DNA from: Ornithodoros turicata
Lineage: Eukaryota > Arthropoda > Arachnida > Ixodida > Argasidae
NCBI RefSeq assembly: GCF_037126465.1
Contig: NW_026999353.1
Location: 434,001-498,000, forward strand
Direction: 5' to 3'
Length of the DNA: 64,000 nucleotides
A program made the position numbers and the translations under genes. This document shows positions 11,997-22,658 of the stretch, piece by piece (the first letter of the stretch is position 1; the number at the start of each line of letters is the position of its first letter). Below the pieces are notes generated by a model. That model worked only from the letters and a program-made list of their open reading frames with translations. It was not told the DNA's origin and did not search any database.

Positions 11997-13290
11997 TGAC
12001 GTAGTACCGCAATCGGCTTGCTGCACATTTATCCTGCCCAAGGCACCCGGCAATCGTAGATGACGACTATTATACAACGTCGTGAGCAACGGTTCTGTTC
12101 TCGCAATTTATCCGAGGATGAGAGCGACAATCCCGCACGGGAAGCATTTCTGTGTCTATTTCCAAATAAATCATGAAAAAGTGTTGGAGATACTCCGTCT
12201 CGTTTCGAATTTGATTTAACGTTTCTACTTAAATAATTTTTGGGGACTGGCAGCGACAGTGTCTCGCATGTTTCTCACCACTGATCACCCCATCTTCTGG
12301 GTCTTCCTCCCGATTTTCCAGATCTTCCAACCGATCTTGCGGCGTTTCTCATTCCCGCGGAGTGGTGCGAAAACTCGTGTTGCTTTAAAACCAACTAAAG
12401 ACGAATGATAAAATGTTTAATGCCAATGACGCTAGTGCGGCCACACCCTTGATCTGAACGGGAGTAGGGCTAGAACGATTATTAATAATTTCACGATTAA
12501 AATAGTTAAGAAAATAATCGTAAGGGATTCAGATGTGGGGCTTTTAGAGGAGAAAAAATTATTACGATTCGGTCCTCTGCCTGTCTCTCGGATGGAATGG
12601 ATGTGATAACTCTGTCTCCGCTTCGTTTACGAGTATCAGTGACGCTGACAACTAGCAGGGCGCTGGCTGTTATTGTTCCTTTCCGCCATTTTCTTTCTTC
12701 GGCGAAACCTGCATCAGCCTCAAAATCAAGAGTATGCCATGATTCTTAATAATTTAACCATGTAATTAATAAATGTAATTAGTTCAAAAAGTACCCACTG
12801 GGGGCAGATTCGTGACTCTATAGAGGAGAAAGAAGCATTATGATTTAGTTCTCTGCCTGGCTCTCGGATGGAACATGTGTCTCGTTCTGTTCTCCTGACT
12901 GTGCTGCTGTGGTCGAATGATTTGTTGTGTGCTTAGCCCTTTTTGTTGTTAGCTATTGATGGTGTCCTTTGTTAGCATGTTTTACTGTTGCTTTCACCGC
13001 TTTTTGCATTCCTCTGTCCCGATTATAAGTGTTTTTCTCCTTGTTCTCTTCTAAGCTGTCGTAACCTGTCCCGACATGCCATGATGATGTCGGACCTAAC
13101 GTCCCGGGATGTACAAAACTGGTGGCCAAAAGATACGGTGTTGCCACATGGCTGTGATGCTTTGCAACTACGTAGTCACCTGTGTCTGTAACCATCGGCC
13201 AAGCGATGGTCAACAGCCGTTCCGGACCGCTTTCTTCAAGATGGTGGTGTTGATCTTCAAATCCACATAAACATCTATACTATTCCAGAA
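11997..13290. repeat. Spacer with a duplicated about 75-bp word
   Basis: There is no gene. The stretch at about 12530-12600 (containing GAGGAGAAA and CTCTGCCTGTCTCTCGGATGG) recurs at about 12805-12875 as CTCTGCCTGGCTCTCGGATGG. These are two direct copies about 275 bp apart, probably the two ends or two units of an old repeat. Confidence 0.45.
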
Positions 13291-13293
13291 AGC

Positions 13294-13698
13294 TTGCTCT
13301 TCACAGGGCACATGACACTGGCAGACTTCGAAGGAGCTGCTAGCATACACAGGGATCTCGTTAAGGAAGCCAAACCGGCATTTTACTCTGTAACCTTGCC
13401 TTATTTAGTAACAACCACACAAAATAATTTTTGTAACGCTGTGAACAAAAAGGATCGTCAACAAATAACTCTCACTGATGATAACAGCAAGGGTCTGCAT
13501 TACTTTTCAGCTGCCGACGTCCTTAATGACTTCTTTGCAAGTGTATTCTCATCTGTAGAGAACAGTGTCCTCATTACACCAGCAGCTGTAAATTTTACAG
13601 CCATGGACTCCATCGTTCCAGAACAGCTTGGCGTCGTCGATAGACACAGTAAAAGTATCATCCCATGCCTGCGTAGACGACTTCTTGAAACGCACTGA
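13294..13698 (+). pseudogene. CR1/Jockey-group LINE fragment, pre-RT region
   Basis: A 134-codon frame resembles the segment just upstream of the RT palm in the LINE at 31-34 kb. Shared words are ITLTDD, AAD-LNDFFASVFS (versus AFNNYFADIFS) and FTAMDSI-P--LGV (versus FLPMDALIIDPFGV). The similarity ends at about 13640. Neither the endonuclease nor the catalytic YADD motif follows, so only a fragment survives. It lies between the two arms of the composite transposon. Confidence 0.65.
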
Positions 13699-13760
13699 AA
13701 TGTATTCATCACTGATACTAACCAAAATATATGAGCAATCCTTGGAGGCGGATGAGTTAG

Positions 13761-13850
13761 TGCTTTGTTAGAGTGTAGAGGGGATTATGTGAACGTTGTC
13801 CAATTCATTGAACAACGTTCACATAATCCCCTCCACACTCTAACAAAGCA
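13761..13850. repeat. 39-bp near-perfect hairpin
   Basis: Bases 13761-13799 pair with 13812-13850 around a 12-base loop, with a single mismatch (TAGAG versus TGGAG). This is the most perfect short inverted repeat in the window. No T-run or gene end is next to it, so I do not call it a terminator. A fold-back insertion or a palindromic duplication of LINE-flanking DNA is likely. Confidence 0.9.
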
Positions 13851-13985
13851 GCCATTCACTCTGGCCGTAGAAGCCCGTACGGAACCTTTCTCCCCTCCGG
13901 GCTGTTGACCCACAATTCGCATGAACCTTTAAACACGTCACACCTAACCCTTTAAATACCATGCCAATGATGAGGACGGTGCCCA

Positions 13986-14010
13986 GAAGAAGAACAGTCT
14001 CTGTTCGAAA
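13986..14010 (+). other. GAAGAAG-hairpin-CGAAA module of a retroelement 3' end
   Basis: The module is GAAGAA followed by a 6-bp hairpin (GAACAG/CTGTTC, loop TCT) and GAAA. The same architecture occurs at 58369-58396 with a different stem. Such modules are frequent at the ends of Penelope-like and related elements. The layout recalls a hammerhead core, but the CTGATGA box is not intact. Confidence 0.35.
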
Positions 14011-14211
14011 TATCTGCGGCTTCTGTCCTGAGGCAACTCCCTTCTTAGATGTTACAGTGTATTTCACATTTTAATGTTCTTTCTCATGGACGCTCTCAGA
14101 ACTAACGCCTTCTTGCGACCCAATGAACTGCTGGTGGTCCACTTTGTTCGTTGACGTACATCTGGAGGGAAGAATCTGTACTCGATCGGTTGCAGATAAT
14201 CATTGCAAGAG

Positions 14212-16256
14212 CTACGACGAAAGACGCTTCCCGAACGAGAGCTCTCTGCACATGCGTCCGAACGCTTCTAAGATTTCCCTTCCAAATGAGCTGGAGGAAT
14301 TCCAAGCTCCAAGGGCGCCGCCTGGCTGTAACGGCTCTCCACCATGCTCTCCTCGCGCTACATCCAGGAAGCAGAAAGTCGCGCGTACGGGTGACCAGTG
14401 CCATTGGAAAGAGGGCGTTTTTCCCGTCAAAATAAGTCTTCAATCACATTTCTACGGCAACAAACAACCGACATCGAAAAAAATGCCCCCAGCCCCATGT
14501 ATAACGCGCCGCTTTTGCCATGTTGTCCTCACTCGAGAATGGAGAGAGATAAAAAGATCCCGCAAGTTTCTAGCCGTTCGGTGTTCGGAGTGCACGGATC
14601 CGTTAATAGGTGATTCAGATCTCCCACAGGGTTCAAACCTAAAAACAGGGGCGAAGGTTGCAGAAGGAGAGTCAGCCTAAGGAATTTCGGGAATAACGCC
14701 ATAACCTGTAGTAAATAGACGGAAGGTGCGAATTGAAAAGTTGTAGAGCAAAGAACGAAGAACACGCATCCAAAATTTCCAGTAAATTGGACGTTAGGTA
14801 AGCTAGATTACGGCACTAAAGGAACGGCACCCACGGAAGCGTCTCCGAGTGGCGTCAGCCAGACTTGCTGGCGCCAGTGCCATGACCCTCCAACTCCAAA
14901 GCCCATATCTGGGGAACGGAGCGTCGCGCGCTTACGGGATTAAAGCGGTTGGAAAGAGCACGTCAAGAGCTTCAAAACTATGTCAAACACGACTCTGTGG
15001 GTGCGATGGAAACGGTTTTAGGGGAAAAAAAGCCGGCAGTCCCATGTACTGCGAGGAGTGTAAACACGGAAACCGGCAGCTCGAGAACCAGAAGACTTTG
15101 GCAGCTGTAGTAAATTTTGCCACGTTCACCGAGTTGAGGCGAGTACACTCTAGAAAGATGAAAACTGTCCGACGCGGGCTTCCGTCCGAAAAAGGGCATC
15201 AAAGCTTAGAAAAACAGAGTTACGAACGCGTCTCTGCCCACAACCCCCGAACCGCTAAAGACCGACCCATGGTTCCATTTGACCGATCGTAGAGCGACTC
15301 AAGTCCTACAAGGATGGAAATTCTGGCGTCGACCTGACTAGCGGGGCGGATGTTACGGAGCTCCGAATGTATCGGGAGTGCAGACGGAGGCCTGGAATTT
15401 CCAAGTATCTCGACTACTTTTAGGATTTCCTGCGAGCCGTGAGCGTGCACGTGAAGGCGAAGGATTGGGGAATCTGTCACAACAAACCGCGTCCTGGTAG
15501 AACCGGTTTAGTCCTAGATATTAGACCGAGAACCCCATCCACACCGCAATGTCGCTCGATGGGGATCAACCGCCACCTCGACCGGTTGCGCACTGCTGTC
15601 GAAGTTTGTGCTTAAATAGCACTCAAAGGAATGCACGCATCATTGTATGCTTGATGTTTCGTCGACTAGTAATGGGCATACTCTATGCATGTTCCATAAA
15701 TGAATGCAACCTGTCCATTCAGTTGTTTTCAACCTAAAAATATATATTCATTTGCAGTGGTTCTAATATAATTCGCATTTGATAACCTGCCGTATATGTG
15801 CGCATTGGCAAACATGATTGAATATGACTAGTTCGTTCTGGGCCCCAGTTTTGAAATAATGTTTGTTGCTGTGTTAATATATCACTTCCATATCTCAAAA
15901 TAATTCCCCACGTCCTCCCCACATGAAATCAAACAGGTCACGTAAGATCTCCCATAGCTCCTTTTTGATGCCTTGTAGGATCCTACAAGTCTGCTACGTA
16001 GCCGGATATAGGCAATGTAGTGTCCTACAACTCTCCTATATTGCCGAATATGGGACAAGTAGGACACCACAACTCTCCTACATAGCCTAATACGAGACAC
16101 GTAGGATCCTATGACGCACCTATATGTGAATGAATATAGGACATATACGATCCCACAACTTTCTCACATGATACAAATAGGACATAAAGGATCCTACATC
16201 AATTTGTATAGCATAAATAGGTCGCATACAACCTATTTGGCTTTTTTTCAACAGGG
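14212..16256 (-). repeat. Inverted-repeat arm 2 of composite transposon
   Basis: This is the reverse complement of 8798-10816. It begins at CTACGACGAAAG (14212) and ends with the element terminus CAACAGGG at 16249-16256. The outer terminus is joined without any spacer to a second copy of the right terminal segment (16257-16625). Small indels and scattered substitutions separate the arms, so the duplication is not very recent. Confidence 0.85.
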
Positions 16257-16625
16257 TGTTCAACAGACATGTCAGAGGGATGATGAACGACATCAATAAA
16301 AAAAATTGAAGCTGCATGATTTGTTATTTCCTAATATAAACAGCACAATAGGGTGCACAAATTATACAGGATCACCACGAGAGACTTGGACCTATTTGCA
16401 TGTAGGACCCAACGTAGGTCGCACAATCAAATAGGATCCTGTTTATATGTAGGATCGCATTTGCATGTAGGTCCCACAACCAAATAGGATCCTGTTTATA
16501 TATAGGATCGCATTTGCATGTAGGACCCACAATTAAACAGGATCCTATTTGTATGTAGGTTCCTTCATCATGTAGGACCTGGTGTCATAATACCATATGG
16601 AGTCAAGTAGGAATTTCCAACAGGG
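16257..16625 (+). repeat. Right terminal segment of composite transposon, copy 2
   Basis: This is a direct copy of 11626-11996 with a few substitutions. It ends in AATTTCCAACAGGG, which keeps the canonical terminal word better than copy 1 (CCAGTAGGG). Confidence 0.85.
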
Positions 16626-18690
16626 TTCCAGTGGCTCAAGTGAAGGGTCGTAGAAGTTCATATTCTTTCTATGTCTTTGCCAGTAACTCATCTCCCCGAA
16701 CACAAGGCGGGTGGCGTCTAATGCAAGGTACTCCATATATACCAAGCTGATTCGCTTATCCTACCAATGACAGGGGTGGGGGCCGAATACAGGTAAGCAG
16801 CACATCATCTTGGCAAACCTTGGCCCTTGTATTGCTTTATGGTACGCATAACGTAGGTACCAGAAGAACATCACTCTTAATGTTAACCATCAATAACTTA
16901 TGAAGCCATACCCTTCTTCGCACACGGTTTTAACTTTTGCCGCCCTTCAATGGGTTAAGAAATTCACTGAACGCTGTACGCTGGGTGGTCCGCCAAACAT
17001 GATAAAAATTCAGGCCTCCACGAACGTTCGCCACATATTGACACACTTTCATTTAATTTCAATTGATTGACTGGTTGATCGAGATTTAATTTCAGAAACT
17101 CCAAAATCGCGTAAATCAATTTTAGATTTTTTACTTTGCTGAAATGGGTTCCTCATGGTCAGGTGGTTAGTCAGTATAGCCCCTGATAAGCCACATAACG
17201 CTACGGCAATTGCTGAAATTAGTTCGAAATTGCGGAAGTCAGCCCTTGGCTCCGCACCTAGATCGAGCGCAGCCAATTAATTTCCTCCCGTGGCCGTGAA
17301 AACGTCGTGGTGGCCTCGCTTTTAATGGGATAGCTACGGCCTAACACGACCAATTACCTGGCCTGTTTGCTATGCGGGTTGGGACTCCGACCATCTCCCC
17401 GTCGTATGGCCTGTCAATGTAACTTCCTTTTGTCCAACTTCGACGCTCGAACTGCAGCGGATACAAAAGAGGCGGAACCGAGGACTTATTTCTGGAAACT
17501 TTTGGCGAATTTATTTCAGTGGTCGCGGTAGGGTTACTGTCTTACTGGGTAGTATATTGGGTAAAGTGGGCATGGGGAACCCATTTCCGCAAAGAAAACG
17601 TTAGGTTCACTTCGGAAAATTCGGAGTTCGATTAAAAAAAAAATAAATTTCTACTAATTAAACTGAAATAAGAGTGGCACCGATATCTGACAAGTGTTAG
17701 TGTTGTTGAAAAAAAAGCTCCTTGACCGCACGTCCCCCTGTTACTTAGATTATTTAGTACCAATTTCCATCACAGCTGGTGGACCACCCTCTGCTGCTAG
17801 AGATGAAAACGCTAGGCTGAGGGAAGTATGTTGCCAGTAGAGGTAGAATATAAGGTACCCCGGCAGGGCATTTGAAAACTGGATGGCTCGATATCTGTAC
17901 CCAGTATTGGCCCGTTATCGTCTATATCGGTTTCCAATATCAGTCCAATACCCGTCCAATATCGGTATGGTGCTTGCAAGTTTGGTTTGCGTTCATTATC
18001 ATGACTGTGGATCGGTCATCCGCTCATGAGGAAAAGCACTTACCAGCACTGTTGTTCCTTCATCTCGGGGCTCACATCTGCATGTCCTGGCTTTTCATCA
18101 GGCTTTAGTGTTGCAACACTGTGTTCCTGCCTGCATTTTGTGTCGCATTCAGTGTCTGCGGCGGACACTGTTTCCTTGTTGCACTTGGATGCAACTGGAA
18201 CATCGCCTGAAAGGAAAATTGATCGCGAGCTTTGCACGAAAGAAAGTAGATATCGGTATCAGTATTGCGCCTAGTCTCGGCTATTTTTCATTATGCCTAA
18301 TTAATCAGACGAAATAATTGGAGGATATGTGGATGGGAAAAATTCCAAAAGCATACTGGGAGCACTTGGCATAAGTTTTTCTATTTTTTTTTAGTAAGGT
18401 AGGCGTCATGCATCTTTCTTCTGGCCTCAAGGGAAAGCCAGCGAAGCTAACAAAAATGCCGCACCCTCGCCTTATCGTTACTCTGGACGCGTTGCTTACA
18501 CTACATGAAAACGCGCCAGCTAATTTTTAGCGGCATTTTAGTGCAACCTACGGATTGCATCGCCGCACAATTTCTCCGCGTACACAATAATTCAGAACTG
18601 TTCCTGGCCTAAGGCGCATTTCACCTCACTTCAAAACTGAGTCTGACATTTCACTAAAAGATCACTACTTTTAGCTGTCGCACAGGTAAT
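16626..18690. other. No gene recognised
   Basis: This is mixed unique sequence. A short patch at 17885-17970 repeats the word CCAATATCGG/CAATATC several times. I found no coding, RNA or transposon signature that I can support. Confidence 0.5.
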
Positions 18691-18700
18691 CTCTCTTTTT

Positions 18701-18718
18701 CTCTCTCTCTCTCTCTCT
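18701..18718. repeat. (CT)n microsatellite
   Basis: Nine CT units follow a CTCTCTTTTT run, a few dozen bases upstream of the SINE. Confidence 0.9.
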
Positions 18719-18754
18719 GCTTAAATACAAGTTCGTTCGCCACACAGGATCTGC

Positions 18755-18945
18755 CGTGAGACAATTGATGTTCGGTACTGGGTTCGGTACGGGACTGGTA
18801 ATCCAAAAGATGTGGGTTCGAGTCCTAGAGCTGGCTAACTGTTTCACTGACTTCCATCTTTCATCAGGATCTACCGTGTTAGGTTTTTGCGTTCTGCCTT
18901 AACAGTCCATCCTTTTTCTCCCGTGAAGTAGAATGATGATGATGT
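18755..18945 (+). mobile_element. tRNA-derived SINE (Ruka-like)
   Basis: The internal RNA polymerase III B box GGTTCGAGTCC is intact at 18815-18825. A tRNA-like arm upstream (GGTTCGGTACGGGACTGG) probably holds a degenerate A box. The element ends in an (ATG)n tail at about 18932-18943. Ticks carry a tRNA-derived SINE called Ruka with this design; the family assignment is inferred. It is mobilised in trans by LINE enzymes. Confidence 0.6.
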
Positions 18946-19278
18946 GAAATGGAAGCAGTCATGTTAACACAGATTCTAAAATGTGGATACCTTCGTCACC
19001 AATGTCACGAAGACACCATTGAGGACGAAGCATGCGTCCATCAGTCTCACTACTGTTGTATACTCATAGTTCAAGTCCGATGTTTTACATCCCGCTATTT
19101 GCTTGTTCCACAGTCCTGTAACATGTAGAAGAACGAGATAATCTCATCCTTTTTCTCTGAGTCGTAAGGGCATGCAATGGTCGCCGTAAATCAACATACT
19201 GGAAAAGATGGTACACAAAACAATCATTTCTAACCGTACAGCCATGACGCCATAGATGGTGTGTATAAGATATAAACG

Positions 19279-19426
19279 GGCAAAGTGCAAAAGACGTTGC
19301 AAAGCGTTACAAAACGGACAGTTCGAGACGAACAGGAACAAGCGCCCTCGGACTGTCCAAGCGCCTCCAACTGTTTGCAACACTTTGCCAACTGCCAACA
19401 CTTTGCAGCGCGTTTTGCACTTTGCC
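19279..19426. mobile_element. Fold-back MITE, GGCAAAGTGCAAAA termini
   Basis: The left end GGCAAAGTGCAAAAGACG and the reverse complement of the right end (GGCAAAGTGCAAAACGCG) form terminal inverted repeats of about 18 bp. TTGCAAAG and ACTTTGC words repeat inside. The unit is about 148 bp and has no coding capacity. No clear target duplication is visible. Confidence 0.55.
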
Positions 19427-19736
19427 ATGGAATACCAACTAGCCCAACGGCCTGCGTTATTTGAAATACACAGCACGCGCACGACAGACCTGCAACGTGT
19501 ATGACCACTGAGCGTAAATGCAAAGATTGTCAAAGCGTGTCACATCCCTACGCTATCTCGACAAGAGTCAACAAGCATGAAACGGTGGTCAACAACTGGG
19601 ACTTTGGCACGCTTTGTATTGTACTCGCTGGCTTTGCATGCTGCTACCACAGTGGAACATGATGTCTCGCGGTGACACTATGTTCGTGCCGACGTTAATG
19701 CGTGTCAATTCCTGTTGTACCGATTTTTGCTGTACC

Positions 19737-19737
<1 letters not shown>

Positions 19738-19769
<32 letters not shown>
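19738..19769. repeat. T32 homopolymer
   Basis: An uninterrupted run of 32 T. It could be the poly(A) tail of a minus-strand retro-insertion. Confidence 0.9.
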
Positions 19770-19770
<1 letters not shown>

Positions 19771-19857
19771 TGAAGAGACAATTGAAATATTGTAGAGTTT
19801 CCGCGCTTACACCTCGACCTAGTTTCTACACGCAAACTTGCTCGTGCGCGCGGGCGG

Positions 19858-21000
19858 GTCGTTGGATCAATTTTCTTAGACATCAAACGCGCCTATGATA
19901 CCGTCTCTCGCACTTTTTTTTTGGTGTATCTAGTGCACCCTTCAGCTGGGTTCAAGATTTCCTTTGGGACCCAACAATCTCTGTCCCCACTCCCCCTGCC
20001 AAAGCCCTAAACATCCTGTCCAGCAAGGTGTACCCCGGGGAAGCATTCTCAGTTATCCGCTGTTTAATGGGGTAATGGCGGGCTTGAAATCGATAATTCC
20101 TCGGAAAGTAGCATTCCCAGCATTCCCTGTGTATGCCGATGAGGTCGCCCTTTGCACAGCAGGCAAATTTACGACCAGCTCTTCAGCGTCGTTAGCTGTC
20201 CATCTGTACCTCACGAGACTTGCGTTGGACCTTTCGCTCGAAAAGTGCGTCGAGCTCCCATTCACTCACAAGCCTATGAGAAAATTTCCCTTTTTGGGTT
20301 GCTGCAAAGAAGCTCGAGCCTGTAGGTTTCCAACGGTTCCTTCGTGTGGTCCTGGATTGAGACCTGCGCTTGGCTCGCCACATTAAGCACATCGAAAAAA
20401 AAAAGGAAAAAAGTGCAGCGACGGCTTCCTATAATTCAACACTTTTCTCACTTAAGATGGGGCTGTGATCAGCTGGCTCTCCGCATGCCTCGCCAAACTT
20501 CTCGTCAAGATACCGCATCGGTTCAGCGAATGCGCCTGGATTTCGCTTTTACAGCGCAGTGGAGTTGACGCTTTCGACCAGTTGACACTCCTCTGGTGAG
20601 CTGTATTAGATCTAGAGCACATTCTTCACCACTGCCTACACCACCAACCTTCCGACCCGTACTCTCGGAATCCCATAATGAGCTGGACTCTCCCTCCGCC
20701 ATCTCCCTCACAAAACTGTTTGTTCCCAGACCACATCAGGTCCACATACGTTCTGCTCTCAAAGCTCTCAAGGCCTTTCTGGATACCATAGGACTTGCGT
20801 CCTTATTGCGAAGGTCTCATTATTTCATCACCATGTGCAATGAGGAAGAGCATCCTCCCTGGCAATGGAACTCCCCATTCCTCGTCTTCAAAAGAAATTA
20901 GTTTTTTTTCACTTGCAAGGGAGCTTAGTACAGGAGATGCACCAGTACAAATATCTCGGGGTCACCATCCCTCTAATTTTAGATGCAATTTTCACGTGCG
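19858..21000 (+). pseudogene. Scrambled RT/RNase H-type LINE fragment
   Basis: Translation shows RT motif A as FLDIKRAYDTVS near 19875, then a frame at 19964-20386 with QQGVPRGSILS and the catalytic box as YADEVALCTAG (the second catalytic Asp is replaced by Glu). A segment resembling the post-palm ..RRLPIIQHFSHLRWG word follows near 20430. A C-terminal piece typical of these tick elements (HQVHIRSALKALKAFLDTIGL) lies near 20735-20800. A YKYLGVTI box, which normally lies directly after the palm, appears only near 20950, downstream of the C-terminal part. Several frameshifts and stops are present. The element is dead and its blocks are out of order. Confidence 0.6.
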
Positions 21001-22021
21001 CTTAATAGGCATTACACTCAAGGGAAAAACTCTTCTATCTTAGAACAACAGTGCACTATACTACTCCTTAGCTGAGTCTACCGGTATAGAGAACACTCGC
21101 GTTACCAATCGTCACCGGGACCCCTCTACCGCAACCCTTTTCCAAGTATCTTTCGAATTGACGTCACAATATGGGTGTGCTATATATGCATGTTCTAATT
21201 AATCTACCTTCCCTACTTCTTCCATGGTCCCTTCAAGAACCAGCGGTATTCTAAAATAAATGATTTATTTATTGTATTTTCGTGCCGTCCTCTCTCGTGT
21301 TCCAGAATTTTCCTTCTATACGGTGCTCATAGGTAGACTGTAAGCAGCAACGCTACCGCTTCCGTTGCTTAGTTGCAATTAGCATATATCTCTGTAGTTG
21401 TGTATGACGCGATCCAAACAAAGCGCGAGAGTTATCCTTCGTCTGAGTGTCACATTTCACACGGGCTTGGCAGTGAGCAAGTTACTTCTTAAAAGAGCAT
21501 GGAAGGACTCGAGGATAAATAACAAGCGAGAGCGAGAAATTACTATGGATAGGACGGATCTAGAATTTGCCGGGGCCGAATTCACGAGTCTTACGAATGC
21601 CGAATCTTTGGAACCTTTAAAAAAAAAAAAGATATTCAAAAGCCAAGGGGAAAATCTCTGCAGAAAAGTCTGTTGAAGTAGAATGTAATACCCAGTCAAC
21701 ACGCTATTGTAAATCCGACATAGATCATAGATCGACATAGAAAAAACGTTGGATATCAACAAAATGAATGTTGGATCGACGATGAAAGCGAACGTGAAAT
21801 CATGATGCCAAATGTCCGCTCGAAAACACGTTAATTTAACAAGTGCCGATCAACGTAAATTTAACGTATATGAAATTATGTTTATATGTGAATACAACTT
21901 ACCAGATTGTACGACAAGAGAGCATAAAATAAACAGCGCTTTACAAGGTTTCTCCAACGATGTCATGACGATAAAAATTACACGTTCAATGTAATTTTGC
22001 ATATATTTTAGTATACCCCCT
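21001..22021. other. No gene recognised
   Basis: This is AT-rich sequence with short open frames only. A run of 11 A lies near 21620. Nothing else is supportable. Confidence 0.5.
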
Positions 22022-22658
22022 TAAAGGGACTATGAAACGATTTTTTTCTTCGTTTCGTTCGAAAGAAGACATTTTTCTGAGTCTAGAACCGAAATTTTAC
22101 TTTCGTCGCGCGAGCGGATTTCTCGGGAGCGAATTTAAACGGAGCGGCGAAGGGAGGACAGCTGGCGCCGCCCCGTGACGAGCTGCCGAGCGGAGACACA
22201 ACGGGTAACTTGACGCGACCGCGGCCGGCTCAGCAACACGTCATCGTGACGTGTTGCCGAGCCGAGGAATCCCGCCAGGAGCATGCGCCGTAGGATCCCG
22301 CGTATGCGTTCATCGGGAGTGGAAATCTCCATGACAGCAGCTTTAGCGCGATCGGCAGATTTCGGCAGTGGCGGCAGCCACAGCGCGAGCTCGCGGCATT
22401 ACTTGCCATTGTGCAACACTGGTGACGTAACGGGGAACCGAAGCGCGGTCCGTACAGTTACACCATCGGCAGGGAAATATGCGCGGGAGAGGAGGAACGC
22501 GGAAGAGACATTTCCAGCGCGCGCTCCTCGCAGAGTGGAGCGATTTCGTCCGGAAAAATTTGTGGCATATTAGTTTCTCTGCGGGAAGAACAGTTTCCGT
22601 CGAAAAAAAGTATGGGGGTTCGGGAAATTTCATAGTCCCTACTTTAAATGTCCCTTTA
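22022..22658. mobile_element. MITE-like element with TAAAGGGAC termini
   Basis: The left end is TAAAGGGACTATGAAACG. The right end on the minus strand starts TAAAGGGACATTTAAAGTAGG and then GGACTATGAAA. The ends are inverted repeats, with about 15 extra bases on the right caused by a second TAAAG-AGGGAC word. The 637-bp interior is CpG-rich and without a transposase. Repeats with TAAAGGGAC ends are widespread in arthropods. The frames open inside it are not genes. Confidence 0.65.

Noticed and set aside
13761..13850. Rho-independent terminator
   Set aside because: Eukaryotic context, no T-run, and the stem is far too long.
14123..15292. Frames of 185 and 147 codons as a transposase
   Set aside because: No catalytic or DNA-binding motif. 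The equivalent frames in arm 1 are interrupted differently, as expected for non-coding DNA.
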